From contig JAKTNV010000003.1 in NCBI GenBank assembly GCA_022747635.1, positions 98,622,454-98,686,453 of the forward strand: DNA of 64,000 nt, given 5' to 3'. The stretch's first letter is position 1, and each line of letters opens with the position of its first letter. Below are positions 24,421 to 35,079 of the stretch, piece after piece. This DNA is from Hetaerina americana. Lineage: Eukaryota; Arthropoda; Insecta; Odonata; Calopterygidae. Under the pieces are notes generated by a model. The model was not told the origin of the DNA and did not search any database. It was given only the letters and a program-made list of their open reading frames with translations. Made by a program: the position numbers and the translations under genes.

Positions 24421-24454
24421 TTATTTATTTATTTATATATATACACACACACAT
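24366..24454. repeat. (TA)n, (TTTA)n and (AC)n microsatellite
   Basis: TA repeat to about 24415, then TTTA units, then TATATACACACAC. It follows the SINE tail fragment directly. Confidence 0.95.
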
Positions 24455-24455
24455 A

Positions 24456-25000
24456 ATTTTATGTATATATAATTTATTTGTTCCGGATTACAGCAGAACA
24501 ATCTATTAAGAAAATTAATACTCAGTCCAAATGACCTATATGGTAAAACATTATTCAAATTATACACATCAAAGTTTTCTATAAACTATATGAAAGCTAA
24601 ATGAAACAGAAAATGCAATAAAATATTTTCATTATTAGACACATTATTTTATCCTCCTCTTGCCTTGCCATCATATGTCGATCGAAACCAAACAAATTAA
24701 TTTGTATTAATCAAATCCTAATAGCACTTCATACTGTGAAAACGAATCGATTCAAATATCTTTCAAACAAATATCCATTTCAAATATACATACATGTTCA
24801 TTATACCCCATGTTATAGTAAGGAGCGTACGCACATACATTAAAACTAATTACTTTTTCATTAAAACGGTTTCTTAATTATTGAAATAAACATTTTAGGA
24901 GGATACATATTGGCTTCGACCGTCAGAAAATACTTTTTGACTCAGGAAAGGCATTTTAAAACGTATTTCGTATTTTCATCATGCACTGTACGCACATAGT
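24456..25000. other. AT-rich spacer
   Basis: No supported feature. Confidence 0.5.
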
Positions 25001-25520
25001 TGGTTTGTCTTTACGCAACCCTAGTTGGTAAGAGTAAGAAAAACCACGGAGAACAATACTTTCTACTAACTCTACCCCATCAAATCTTCCACGCATCTGC
25101 ATTCACCACCACCTATTTCATTTCTTCCTTCTTCCATTTCATCTCTGGATTTTCTGGAAGGGGCTGCTACTCACAGTTTCCTCACCCCTCGCAACCAACA
25201 ATACTTCATCCCCACACCTCTCCCAACTCACTTAAGCTCTCTCGCCATCGATAATTCTTTTCTCCCTCTACCTCATAGCTCATCCACATCAAATGGCCTC
25301 CAACCCTCTTCCCCGAACTCTTGTTCTCCCATTCTCTGCGTTCTCTACCGAGTGTTGAAACCCTACCCCCGCTCCTCTCACCTCATATACTCCTATCTGA
25401 CAATCCTCGTCTAACTAATCCTTCGTAGCCTTTCCAGCTCTCTCTAATTCCTCAAAGCCTCTCACCTTCTTTAAACTGATTGCCCTCATCCCAAGTCCCC
25501 TTTTTTTCTTCCGTATTTCT
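25001..25520. other. pyrimidine-rich island
   Basis: CT-biased plus strand, densest from 25060. Open frames are low complexity. Confidence 0.55.
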
Positions 25521-26239
25521 TCTGATGAAAGCCGTTACAAATGAAGCAGTATGACGAACCGAGAAACGTGGTAAAATGAAACTACTAGATGACGCCTGAT
25601 AGATTCACAGTGGATGGAAAGGAAACGAGCAGACGAGAATAGCAAAGATCAGACTTTCCACGATGGGAATTTATTGCGTTTTAGCTAAGAATATCCCAAA
25701 ACATATTGCAAAAGAAAATTTTGTGCACAAGTATCTCAGCAAAACCATGATAGCGTTATAAAATAAGTAATACTTCTCGCTACAAAAATGCGTCAAAGGT
25801 AATGAATAACTGCTTGATAACTTTAAGTGGTCCGACAATCATCCGTCGTGGCCATTCCAATACTCCACGAAGGCATTAGGTGCGCCGAGGGAATGTTGGA
25901 ATGTATTTTTCTCGGGTTTTGTAAAAATAAGTTGAAATAAGTAAGTTATTTGTAGAGGCCAATGGGACACGAAGTTCACTCTTTTGAGAAATAAGTTGAT
26001 TAGAAAAGAGGGAAAGAAACGTCTGTTTCCTGGGGCACTCTTTATTAACTCATTCCGTCTACCCTCTTCCTCCGGGACTCCATACGGAATGAAGGCCGGC
26101 GAATTGAAAAAAGACAACGAAAAAAACCAAGACGGAAATTTATTTACCGCACTGAGGATTGGAACATATATTCTCTTGAAATTATTTCGCTCGGATATGG
26201 AGAATCGAAGGAAAGAGAAAAATCGGAAAGATAGAGGGC
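25521..26239. other. spacer of mixed composition
   Basis: No supported feature. Two overlapping open frames of 130-143 codons on opposite strands from 25839 to 26376 show no family resemblance. Confidence 0.45.
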
Positions 26240-27160
26240 CATCTTTTTCTTTTCTCCTCCTCGGCCTCACCCTGCCGCCCTCAATAAGCTGTTCGAGGAC
26301 TCCTGTGTCCCCATGTCTCTCTGCCCCAACGGCATTGAAAAGACCTATGATTAATGTCGTAAATTTGCCGTTTTAATGTGACCTTTACTCAATATATGAG
26401 ACATTTATATGGAGGAAAGTCTTGATATCCGCAGTGCGCCCGTTCGAAATCTGGAATCCATTGCTTTACGTCTCCGGAAAGGCATGGTTTAGCGCCGGGC
26501 ATGAAGGGAAGGGAGGGAAGGGAATGGTTGCGCTGTGGGTCCACCGTTGGCGTCGGAGGAAGAGAGGAGGAATGCACAGAGCATGGCAGGTAATTTCCAC
26601 CAAAGATCCCAAAACTCCATTTCCCCGCTATCGCCCCTCGCCGCTCCGTCCCCTACCAAAATTCTCCCCTTTTGCACACCCCTTACCCTTCGTGAAACCC
26701 TCTCCCGACCGTCACCCCCTCCTCCCGGGACCTATACCTAGCATCGCCCCCCTCCCTCATCCGCATCTCCCGTCCCCCTCCCTCGTCGCCCGAAAACTTC
26801 TTTCCCTAGGATTGCTTCCGCGCACGTAGCACAGCTGTCGCCGTGGAAATGCGACCCACGAGCTACTCCTCCCCCTTCTCACCTCCCCTCTCAACCTCTT
26901 CCCTCGATCCACCCCCACTCTCTGCAGCCCTCTCTCTATCTCTTTTTCCCTCGGCAAAGCGGTCGCTGAAAATCCTCGCAAGGGAGCCGGGAACGTGTTA
27001 TCTTGGGAAATCCAATCATATCGGCTCGAGGATGGCTGGGGGTTTGAGGGGAGGGAAAGCTGTGGAAGAGAAGAGGTTGAGGGTGGGGAGGGTTGAATCG
27101 GCTCTTCTCGGAAGGAACGGGTGCGAAGAGGAAGCGCTGATGGGCAGGGGAGTGAGGCGA
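26240..27160. other. GC-rich island with strand-bias switch
   Basis: Pyrimidine-rich on the plus strand to about 26960, then purine-rich to 27150. A donor-like CATGGCAG then GTAATT occurs at 26588. No gene is supported; overlapping frames on both strands are composition artefacts. Confidence 0.55.
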
Positions 27161-28080
27161 CTTTCATTGAAAACCTCGTTGTGGTTTAATTTAGCATATG
27201 CAAATTACGTTTTTACCAAAGCATATACTGACTCTTTTAATAGTCTTATCTTAATGAGAAAAAGCGCTTTCAGTCGGTGGCGATCGATGCATACGCATTT
27301 CGTCCTCAGATGAACTGATGTTTTTATTCTATATCGTCAATTTCATTCCTATGCATAATTGGGGATTATTTATGAGCAAAACATAAGTCGAATATTTCTA
27401 AAAATTCTCATTTTATATTTGGAAATAAAATAAACCTGCTGATCAATTATCACATTTTCTTCCCTTTCATTTATTAGTAAAAAAGCGGTGTGAAATATAA
27501 TCGACTCTGGGGGTGGGAGTAAATAGCATAATAGCCAACTTCTTTAAAATGCATACACTGGGAAATTTACGCCGACCTTTTAGAGAAATAATAAACCTTA
27601 GCATCGAAATGAGATGAACACACCGGTTTCATTTTTATTGTTGGTATCGAAGAATTATATCCTTGAAATAAGTTATGATCAAAGAAATACCAAAATGAAA
27701 TATATAATGCAGGAAAGGAGGAATTCGAACAACCAAAAATTAAATTCACGAAAACAAATACTTCGTTCTAGTCAAAGGATTTAGACTCACCATCGTTTGG
27801 TTTTTTTACCATGGTTTTTTCAATACTTATATTTTAATATTTATAAATCCCCAAAATACCATCCTTCAAATAAATGCCTTTCGTCAATTATTTAGGCTTA
27901 GCGAGACAAATAATTGTACTAAATGTAGGTATTGTTTTTCAAACATATTTTACCTAACGGTACCATTTAAATTCAAAATCCTTTGCAAATGGAATGGAAT
28001 ATCTTTAAAAAGATTTCAATTGATTTGAAGCTTTTAACACTACTGTATATTTATTGGCACTTAATTATCTCCAATCTGTA
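27161..28080. other. AT-rich spacer
   Basis: No supported feature. A minus-strand donor-like string (GATG then GTGAGTC) lies near 27790 but has no partner I can find. Confidence 0.45.
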
Positions 28081-29085
28081 CCCCCTTACACCTTTACCCA
28101 CCACCACCATATTTCATTACATCAGTTAAACGAAATAGCAGTTACTTCACAAAGTGACCACCAAATAATGTAATAGGATATCGTAGGGGAACTTCACTAG
28201 ACCTTCTCCAATTTTCAACAGAATTTGTGCAAGAAACCGAAATGGAAGAGTTAGAGTAATCCTTGGTCGTTCGCCATGCCCCTTCTCTGCCCTCGCCATC
28301 TACCCTTTCCCTTATACCCTCTTCGAAAATTAGTAAGCCCTCCATCCCTCCTTCTGTTCTCCGATTCTCTTTTTCCACTCTCGTGCAAGGGTCTTAAAGA
28401 CGAGGACCTCCCCACCTCACCCCATTGCTAGCGGTCCCTCGAATTGGAAAGCCGACCTTTCTCTTTACTCCACCTCGGCCTCTTTCGTTTTCCTTTCTTC
28501 TTTCATTTATCCCCACCTTCATTCACATGACGCCCACCTCTGTGCTTCTTTTTCATCCTTCCCAGCAAACCAAGCATTTTCCTGTACTTCCCCCTCCACA
28601 TATTCCCCCCTGTTCACTCCTACCTTTCTCCACCCACCCCATTCTCCCGTCCCATTCCCCCAAACAGGAAAGCAACCTCTTTTCCCAGCGCTATCTCGCT
28701 CCCGCGCTCATCTCTTCTAATCGAAGCGTGCCCTCGGGATGTGGGCGGAGGCCGGAATGGGAAGTGGAGAGGGGCGAGTGGGCGGGTGAGGGCTGAGGGG
28801 AAGATACGGAGGAGAAAAAAGAGGGGGCATGGATATTCGGGGGAGGAATTGAGAGGCTGTGGGGTTGGGGGTGCTCGGGGGTGCCGAGGGTTAGGGGAAG
28901 CTCTCGCCGCACTTGGGATGGATGGAAAAGGGAGATGTGGAAAGTCCATAGATAGGGAGAAGAGAAGGAAACACCGAGAAACAGGGAGAATAGCCCAATA
29001 TAAGAGAAATAGAAGGATGAGCGGATGGAATGAGGAGAGGAAAACGGTGGATTTCCAGGGATTACGAGAAACGAAGGCCAGTTCT
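28081..29085. other. GC-rich island with sharp pyrimidine-to-purine switch
   Basis: The plus strand is CT-rich until about 28735 and GA-rich from about 28740 to 29060. The overlapping open frames are low-complexity and unsupported. Confidence 0.6.
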
Positions 29086-29740
29086 ATATGAATACAAAGT
29101 GATACTCAGACCTAAATTGAGATGTCTTTGGACAGGAGAATTTACTTCCATCTTTGTTTCTCAAAGTACAGACTAGGACTTTTCTGAAGACAGATTGTAT
29201 GATTTTAATTCTCAAGAGCAAATTTCAGGACCATACATGACACAATAGGTTTCCAAATTTCTCTTCAGCTATATAACACCTTATTGCCGGCATATGATGC
29301 GTTTAGGAAGTTACAACATATTTACCTAAACTTAAAAAATTTCACTGTGTCGTGGTTCAATTACGTCCGCATTCCTTCCTTGTAATCTAGCTCTTATTAC
29401 CCTGCAGTGGCATTTATTTATTAGTCATCATAAATAAGTTCCTTAAAAGTAAATTGCATTCCTAACTTGAAACAAATTTTACATTTTAAGTATACGAATG
29501 AAAACATTTGTGATATGTGTATGGTGAACATCGCATGATGGTCATTTTCCGACTCTTTACCAGATTATTTTGGCTGATTGAGGCATACTGCATTAATTTA
29601 AAGAACGGATGAAAATTCCTGAATAAAACATGCACTTATTTACCTAGTGTATTGCCTAAGTTGACATAGCCCGAAATACGGAAGAAGAATTTGAAGTACA
29701 AATGTGAAGCTTATAAATAGGAGATAAAAGAAAAAATAAT
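29086..29740. other. AT-rich spacer
   Basis: No supported feature. Confidence 0.5.
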
Positions 29741-30900
29741 ATCATTAATGGGGGAAAAGAGTATCCAAAGAATCGCACTCGAAAGAAATAAACGCAGGCC
29801 TTGAATTTATCCAGAATACATTTAGAGAGGAAGGTGCTAAGGGAGACAAGGAATGCATGCATTCAAGGGAAATAAGGAAGACGACATGAACAGTCTCGGG
29901 GAAGGGAGGCTTTGGTGAGGCGGTTGAGGGAAGAGTGCGCGGAATATGATTATGCAAATTCCAAAATTCCAACCATTTCCTCCAGATAGGGGAATAAGTG
30001 GAAGGTGGAGAGGCTGGCGAGGATTAAAAGGAATGGGGGATAAGTAAAGTTGAGGTGGAATGAGACAGAGAGAAGTTTATACGCGGGGAAGATGTATGTA
30101 TCAGGGAAGAGAGACACTTTATCCAACCGGCTAGCGAATTGCAAGACGAGGAATCACGGAGCAACGCCTTGGAAAAGTAAGATGATCAGCAACTGTTTGA
30201 AAAGTGACGAGGTAGAGGGTCCGAGAAATAAGTAAATCAAAATGAGGCTTTCATGGCACTGCAAGAGGGAGGGGAAGGGCAAGCAGGGGCCCGGAGGGGG
30301 GAGACGCCCGTGAGCTCAGGGGTGGCGGATGGTTGTGACGGGAGACCGTCGGGAAGTGGGGGTAGAGGGAGGAATCAGGGTGGGTCGATGTGAATCATGC
30401 GGCCGTAGGTTTCTGTGCCTCTAGTGCCACAAAGGCAGGGCCGGGTGATGCTGGGCGAGCCGTACAAAAGGCGCAAGAGGGGAATGAGATGGAGTGCGGG
30501 AGAGAGACTGGTGAGGGGGGGAGGGAAATGAGTACGCTTGGCCGAAACGGTCGTTCATTTGAATTCTCAGTACAAGAGCTACTTTTTTTCCGGTCCTAAA
30601 ATGCCGGTTCTATTTTCTCCCACTCTTTCATGTTCCTTTTTCTTTCTTTCTCTATCTGCCGCCTCGATCTGTTTCTACGTCTGATGATTACGAAAGGTAA
30701 AATAAGCCAGGTAGCACGTGTGGAAGGAAAGGGAATGGATGCTCCTCTGGACGACGTGGAAAGTAAAAGGTGGGCTTTGATTGTAGGCGAGGAGAGGAAG
30801 GTTTCAATAGGGGGGGGGGACGTGAAACGATGAAGATGGGATAGGGTTCCAAAATGGACCCTAGCGTGGAAAATGCTCTTTGGCAAGGGATCTCACCATG
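29741..30900. other. purine-rich island
   Basis: GA-rich on the plus strand, strongest at 30240-30540 and 30780-30830 (including a run of nine G). No gene is supported. Confidence 0.55.
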
Positions 30901-31335
30901 GCTATAAGATCAATTTGATCAAAGACCTACTGCGAGTTAGGCACGTGTACGATAGGGTAGTATATGCCTAAGTTACTGATTTCCTTCCTTTAGTACGGGA
31001 GAAAATGTAATCAGTTGTCTCAAAGGAAAATGTCACAAAATACTTATTCCAAGAGAAGAACATTTGTCATATGAATCGAAAATGTATGTGCATATTTTAT
31101 CTCTGAACACTTATCAAACAGTAACCATATCCAATAATTAGATATCTGGGAACAAATTTCATTAAAAATTTAATTATCAGATATAGCTTCACCATAATAC
31201 TGATACAATTTTCTTCATATGAATTTTTATCGACATATTAATGCCATGCAGAAAACCGTATTTTAAATACAACATTCAAGTCTTAGAGTATCATTTAATT
31301 CTGTTTATGTCTAAAAAATGATATTTTACAATTAG

Positions 31336-31430
31336 GAAGACAGAACTTTTTCGTAACCATGGAGAAGGAGCTGGGAACACTCCATAGAATTTTAATCGGT
31401 ACCATTTTGTTAAATTATGTATACAATCAG
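31336..31430 (+). ncRNA. candidate exon (95 nt) of the iab-4 host transcript
   Basis: Acceptor TATTTTACAATTAG ends at 31335; the donor AATCAG then GTAATG starts at 31431. The exon contains ATG at 31359 in a very good context (GTAACCATGG), opening a 24-codon frame that continues in phase into the exon at 32981. The peptide begins MEKELGTLHR and resembles no family I know. Exon status is likely given both sites, but coding status is uncertain; a non-coding host RNA with a short ORF is the simpler reading. Confidence 0.45.
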
Positions 31431-31559
31431 GTAATGTCATTTGAGTTGAAATCTGATATTAACAGAGGTTCGCTGCAGTAAAATTTACTACAATTATTTA
31501 AGCAGAGACTAACCTCTAAACCAAGCCTACTGATTGAAATAATTGTGAGAATAGCCCGG

Positions 31560-32660
31560 TGATGGTAAAGGAAATGCAACCCTCCCCATCTCACCCCATT
31601 AACTCTCGCTTTCCATGCTCACGTAACGTCGGCTCATATCGATACCGTTTGCTCTTGCACCAGACCGGCTATTCGTAGGAGTTATCCATAAACAAACGCG
31701 CACACGGATGCGGGAGCATTCTCGTCACCTGGACTTGGAAGGGGAGTGCCGGGGAATGGGGGGAGGAGTAAGGGAGGGATAGATCTTCGACGCCTGGGGC
31801 GTAGCACAACCGGCAATGGCCCTCTCACCCATGTTGCTCAGCTCACGTGGAACGCCCATTGCCGGCGAAGTGCCGTGCGTCAGAGTTTGTACAGACCTCT
31901 TTGTTCATTAAGGGATTTTGGGAATGAGAGTGGACGAAGGGTCGGTCGACGTGTGGAGAAGCAAGGGGGAGGATGAGATTCGGGAGGGTTGGGGGGGAGG
32001 CGAAGGAGATGGGCATCCCTCCTGTTGGTTCACGGAGTGGTTTGGATCTGGATGGGGCGAGGGGAAGGCGAGCGCCTTGGTGCCGGGGAAGGGGAAGCGA
32101 TTTGAGGGTGCGCGGTAGGTTAGGAAGGTGAGGAGTTCAGAAGAAGGGGGAAGAGGGGTGAGCGGTGTAGCCCCAGCGTAAGGGAGCTTTAGTCGACAAA
32201 GGAGAGAGGCGAGGTTTCGATGCAGGAGATGAGAGGAGAGGGTCGTAACGAAAGATAGGGACGTCGGCACAGTATGTACCACGAATGCCGCCACGCCGTG
32301 GGGCGGAGTTCAGGGAACGAAAGGGGTGTGTGCGTACGTGTTCTTGTGTGTGCCTGCGTGTGAAGCAATGGGAAGTGACAGTGGCGCCTAACGGGAGGCC
32401 TTGTTATTAATATTATTGATCCGGCGCAACTGCGATGGGGAGAGGTGGCGATAAAAGGGAGATGTAGCCGTGGGAGGGCGTCATGGAGGAGGGAAAGGGG
32501 GGGGAGGAGGAGGCGCACACGCCGATGGTTGGTGAGGTGCAGAGAGTGAGGGAAGGGGTTTGGGGCGCAGATGACAGGGATGGGGAGTGGGGGTGTGTTT
32601 TACCGAGCGACGGGGATGAGAGAGGGCGCAAAGAGTGCGGGAATGTGCTGGAGCTCTGCT
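31560..32660. other. purine-rich GC island upstream of the miRNA
   Basis: The plus strand is GA-rich with several G runs, especially 31920-32110 and 32470-32640. It lies in the proposed intron between 31430 and 32981. Open frames on both strands are low complexity. Confidence 0.55.
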
Positions 32661-32980
32661 CTTGAAGGGTGGAGGTCCATTACGAGCCGTTACGGCTAAC
32701 TATTAGCAGTGAATCAAGGCTGCATATCCAGTTGCCGTGACACAACCGCCACGTCGAGACGTAGCATACTGTCAGGAACCCTTGAATTTCATCGGAAACC
32801 CCTTCGTTCATCTTTGAATATCCCCACTCATCCAGCCAGATTATCGCCCTGTATTCTCCGTTTCCAGTGGCCACTTTTGGAACTTTTGACATTAATCCAT
32901 TAATCTAGCGGTTTGAATAGCATTATAATTTTTTTCGTTTAAACTTCAATAATAATCCTTGCATTTGTGCTGTATTGCAG

Positions 32981-33020
32981 GTGCTGCAATATTTGGTCGC
33001 TGAGATGGGTACTACCAGAC
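32981..33020 (+). ncRNA. candidate exon (40 nt) of the iab-4 host transcript
   Basis: Acceptor TTTGTGCTGTATTGCAG ends at 32980; the donor CCAGAC then GTGAGTTAC begins at 33021. Both are strong. The frame opened at 31359 continues through it (VLQYLVAEMGTTR) and leaves one base over. It lies 470 bases before the iab-4 hairpin, which would then be in the following intron or in the next exon. Confidence 0.5.
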
Positions 33021-33282
33021 GTGAGTTACTTGGACTATTTTAATATCACTGTTAATTGTTTCCTTAACATTTATGTTCCCCAAAAGTAACTTTTCAGATT
33101 TTTGGAGGGCATTTTCTACTTTATCGGCTTGCTAAATCTGTAAACGTTTCAATAATCATGGTGTTCATATTTAACTGTATTTTTTGCTATCTCTGTAAGT
33201 GTAAATTTTAGTGATTATTTCAAGTGGACTTTTAAGCTCTGACTGAGGTCCAGAACCTTCACTCTCCACTAAGTTTCTTGAA

Positions 33283-33513
33283 ATGTTCACGTATATAGAG
33301 GTATGGAAAAAAACTACTTCCTATGGCAAAGATAAATTCAAATTGTTGGTTCAGAGACTGGTGGGGGCAATTATAGAGAGGAGAGGGGTAGAAGAAGAGC
33401 GCTGTGTTCAAGAGAGAATCGACGCCATTCCTTTTGCTGGGTTCTTCGAGGTATCTTGTCTTCAGGCGACGAGATATGTAAAACCCCCTGTACGTATACT
33501 GAATGTATCCTGA
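33283..33513 (+). CDS. possible small ORF ending inside miR-iab-4-5p
   Basis: An ATG at 33283 opens a 76-codon frame with a charged middle section (IIERRGVEEERC) and no recognised domain, signal peptide or membrane span. Its TGA stop is formed by the last three bases of mature miR-iab-4-5p. Pri-miRNA-encoded micropeptides are known in principle, but nothing here proves translation, and the frame may be open by chance. In frame with neither of the upstream exons as predicted. Confidence 0.2.
   Translation: MFTYIEVWKKTTSYGKDKFKLLVQRLVGAIIERRGVEEERCVQERIDAIPFAGFFEVSCLQATRYVKPPVRILNVS
33492..33513 (+). ncRNA. mir-iab-4: mature miR-iab-4-5p
   Basis: 22 nt on the 5' arm, identical as I recall to the Drosophila product. 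Seed (positions 2-8) is CGTATAC. Confidence 0.95.
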
Positions 33514-33527
33514 GTGTTATTCTTTTC

Positions 33528-33551
33528 CGGTATACCTTCAGTATACGTAAC
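33528..33551 (+). ncRNA. mir-iab-4: mature miR-iab-4-3p
   Basis: About 24 nt on the 3' arm, identical as I recall to the Drosophila product. Seed is GGTATAC. Confidence 0.93.
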
Positions 33552-33701
33552 AGGAGGCAACACTTGTCCACTGATGCCGCTGTCTTCGCCGTTTCCACCG
33601 CCTCAGACAGCATTCCTTGCTCATCTCGGGAACAGGACTCTTCTAGAGGACCCACACTGGGAAGCCTCCACGTAGATCGATTACGGAGCCACACGGAGTG
33701 A

Positions 33702-34983
33702 AAAGTAACTGCGTTCTCACCCCGCAGCGTCCGAGCCCCGAATGGACCAAATTATTTTCATCTCGCTGGTTATGCAGCGTGTGAAAGGAATATATTTAAC
33801 TCCTCAATATTCCAATAAACAACTTTGATTACGTTCCTATAAATACTTTTGGTGTATCTCAAGATTGTTTCAATATGTATTTCGTTCAAAATATATTTTC
33901 CATGTAATAAATTGAACTCATTGTTACCCTGGGATTGATTTTGATATCTATGAAATAAAAATAAAACTATGCAAAACTTCATTACAATGAATGTTTGTCG
34001 ATTTTTAGTATGGATACAGGCCAGGAAAACGTAATGGGTACATACAAGTTCAACTGAAACTAATGATAACTTTTTAGAGAGTAAATATGTCTTTAAGTTT
34101 TTAAGTTTGCACATCTCATCAATCAGATTTTTCTCAATTAAGTCAATGCCAAGCAATGGAAAAACAACATTTACTAATGGGACAACACTTAGGGCCGTTA
34201 AATGGACGAATTGTTGCACTGAACGGAGTTCTCCATGAGTTTTCTGAAAACCCTAAACTTTCTCTTTTACTAGGTGCCTCGCCCTTCGCCTAAACGGCAT
34301 GGGATTAAAAGTGGAGTAGTTATATTGCTTCAGGAGGGAACTGTGGTAAGAGGAAGGTAAAGAAAAAGGGTGAAAAAGGGTCAACACCGACGAGTGGGCA
34401 CGTCCAAAACGCCATCGCATTGGTTTTTCAGCCATGGGAGAATGAGTGCCCAAAGTCATTTCCTTTTTAAGGAACTGGACGAAAGTTACGATAAACTTAA
34501 GTCCCGCTACCCAAAGAAAAGAAAGGGTTGCGTCAAAAGGGAAAGCTTAGCTTGGCAAGCAATGGCCTCGACAGGAAAGGGTGTAACATTTTTCGCCCTT
34601 ACGGTAAATTGGAATTTTCTGTGAGAAAGGGTTTCTAAAATTCGGAGCGAGAGAGAGTTTACTCAAAGGAAAAAAAGAAAGGGTTCAACTGGAAAACATT
34701 TTAGGGATGAAATGCTGGGACGGGGGTTATAGGTTAGAGAACGCGCAAACCCTAAATTCGTGGGTGGAGAGGGAATACAGGAAAAAGAGAGAGTTCGGTA
34801 AAAGCTTTTATTTGAGCCAGCCAATAAGCAGGCTCCCTCAACCTTTAGTGAAAGGTTTTCTCTTCGATGAGTTCCCTATATACCCTAGGGTTTTGCTCTT
34901 GCCGTTAGTTTCAGTCAGAAGGTATACTAATATAGGTGAAATGTGCTCTTCTCAGTGGTGTTTTATTTCTGTGTGTGTTCCAG
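33702..34983. other. spacer with short open frames
   Basis: A possible plus-strand acceptor (CTCACCCCGCAG) ends at 33727. An exon starting there would place the iab-4 hairpin in an intron of the host RNA. The rest holds only short open frames without family resemblance. Confidence 0.4.
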
Positions 34984-35079
34984 AAAATGTGTAATTTTTG
35001 TGTTATGTGAGGTTTTAATAGTCTTGGAAAAGTTACTTAACTGATTTTTGTTGCAAGAAAAGTGGATTTGCCGGAAACG
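34984..35079 (+). ncRNA. candidate exon (96 nt) downstream of the hairpin
   Basis: The acceptor TTATTTCTGTGTGTGTTCCAG ends at 34983 with a long pyrimidine tract. The donor GGAAACG then GTAAGAG begins at 35080. If real, the host transcript continues past the hairpin and the miRNA is intronic or in an intermediate exon. Confidence 0.4.

Larger units (their letters stand above)
33484..33557 (+). ncRNA. mir-iab-4: miR-iab-4 precursor hairpin
   Basis: The 5' arm contains ACGTATACTGAATGTATCCT (33492 on) and the 3' arm contains CGGTATACCTTCAGTATACG (33528 on). From memory these equal the Drosophila iab-4-5p and iab-4-3p products over their full lengths. The arms pair along about 24 bp with a loop of some 15-18 nt; the basal stem CCTG/CAGG closes at 33487 and 33554. 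In Drosophila the miRNA lies between abd-A and Abd-B and represses Ubx post-transcriptionally; misexpression converts halteres toward wings. It is conserved across arthropods. It would be processed by Drosha and Dicer from a spliced non-coding transcript whose candidate exons lie on the same strand upstream. Confidence 0.98.
33484..33557 (-). ncRNA. mir-iab-8: miR-iab-8 precursor (antisense of iab-4)
   Basis: The reverse complement of the iab-4 hairpin folds equally well. Its 5' arm begins TTACGTATACTGAAGG (complement of 33550 downward), the start of Drosophila miR-iab-8-5p. In Drosophila, iab-8 is made from a long transcript running from near Abd-B toward abd-A and represses Ubx and abd-A. 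Sequence shows only that the structure is preserved; transcription of this strand is inferred from the family and from a strong minus-strand exon candidate at 43157-43272. Confidence 0.8.

Noticed and set aside
33371..33694. 107-codon minus-strand frame over the miRNA hairpin
   Set aside because: It begins with GTG and has no recognised domain. Openness is explained by its position over a constrained hairpin and GC-rich flank, although an iab-8-direction micropeptide cannot be excluded.
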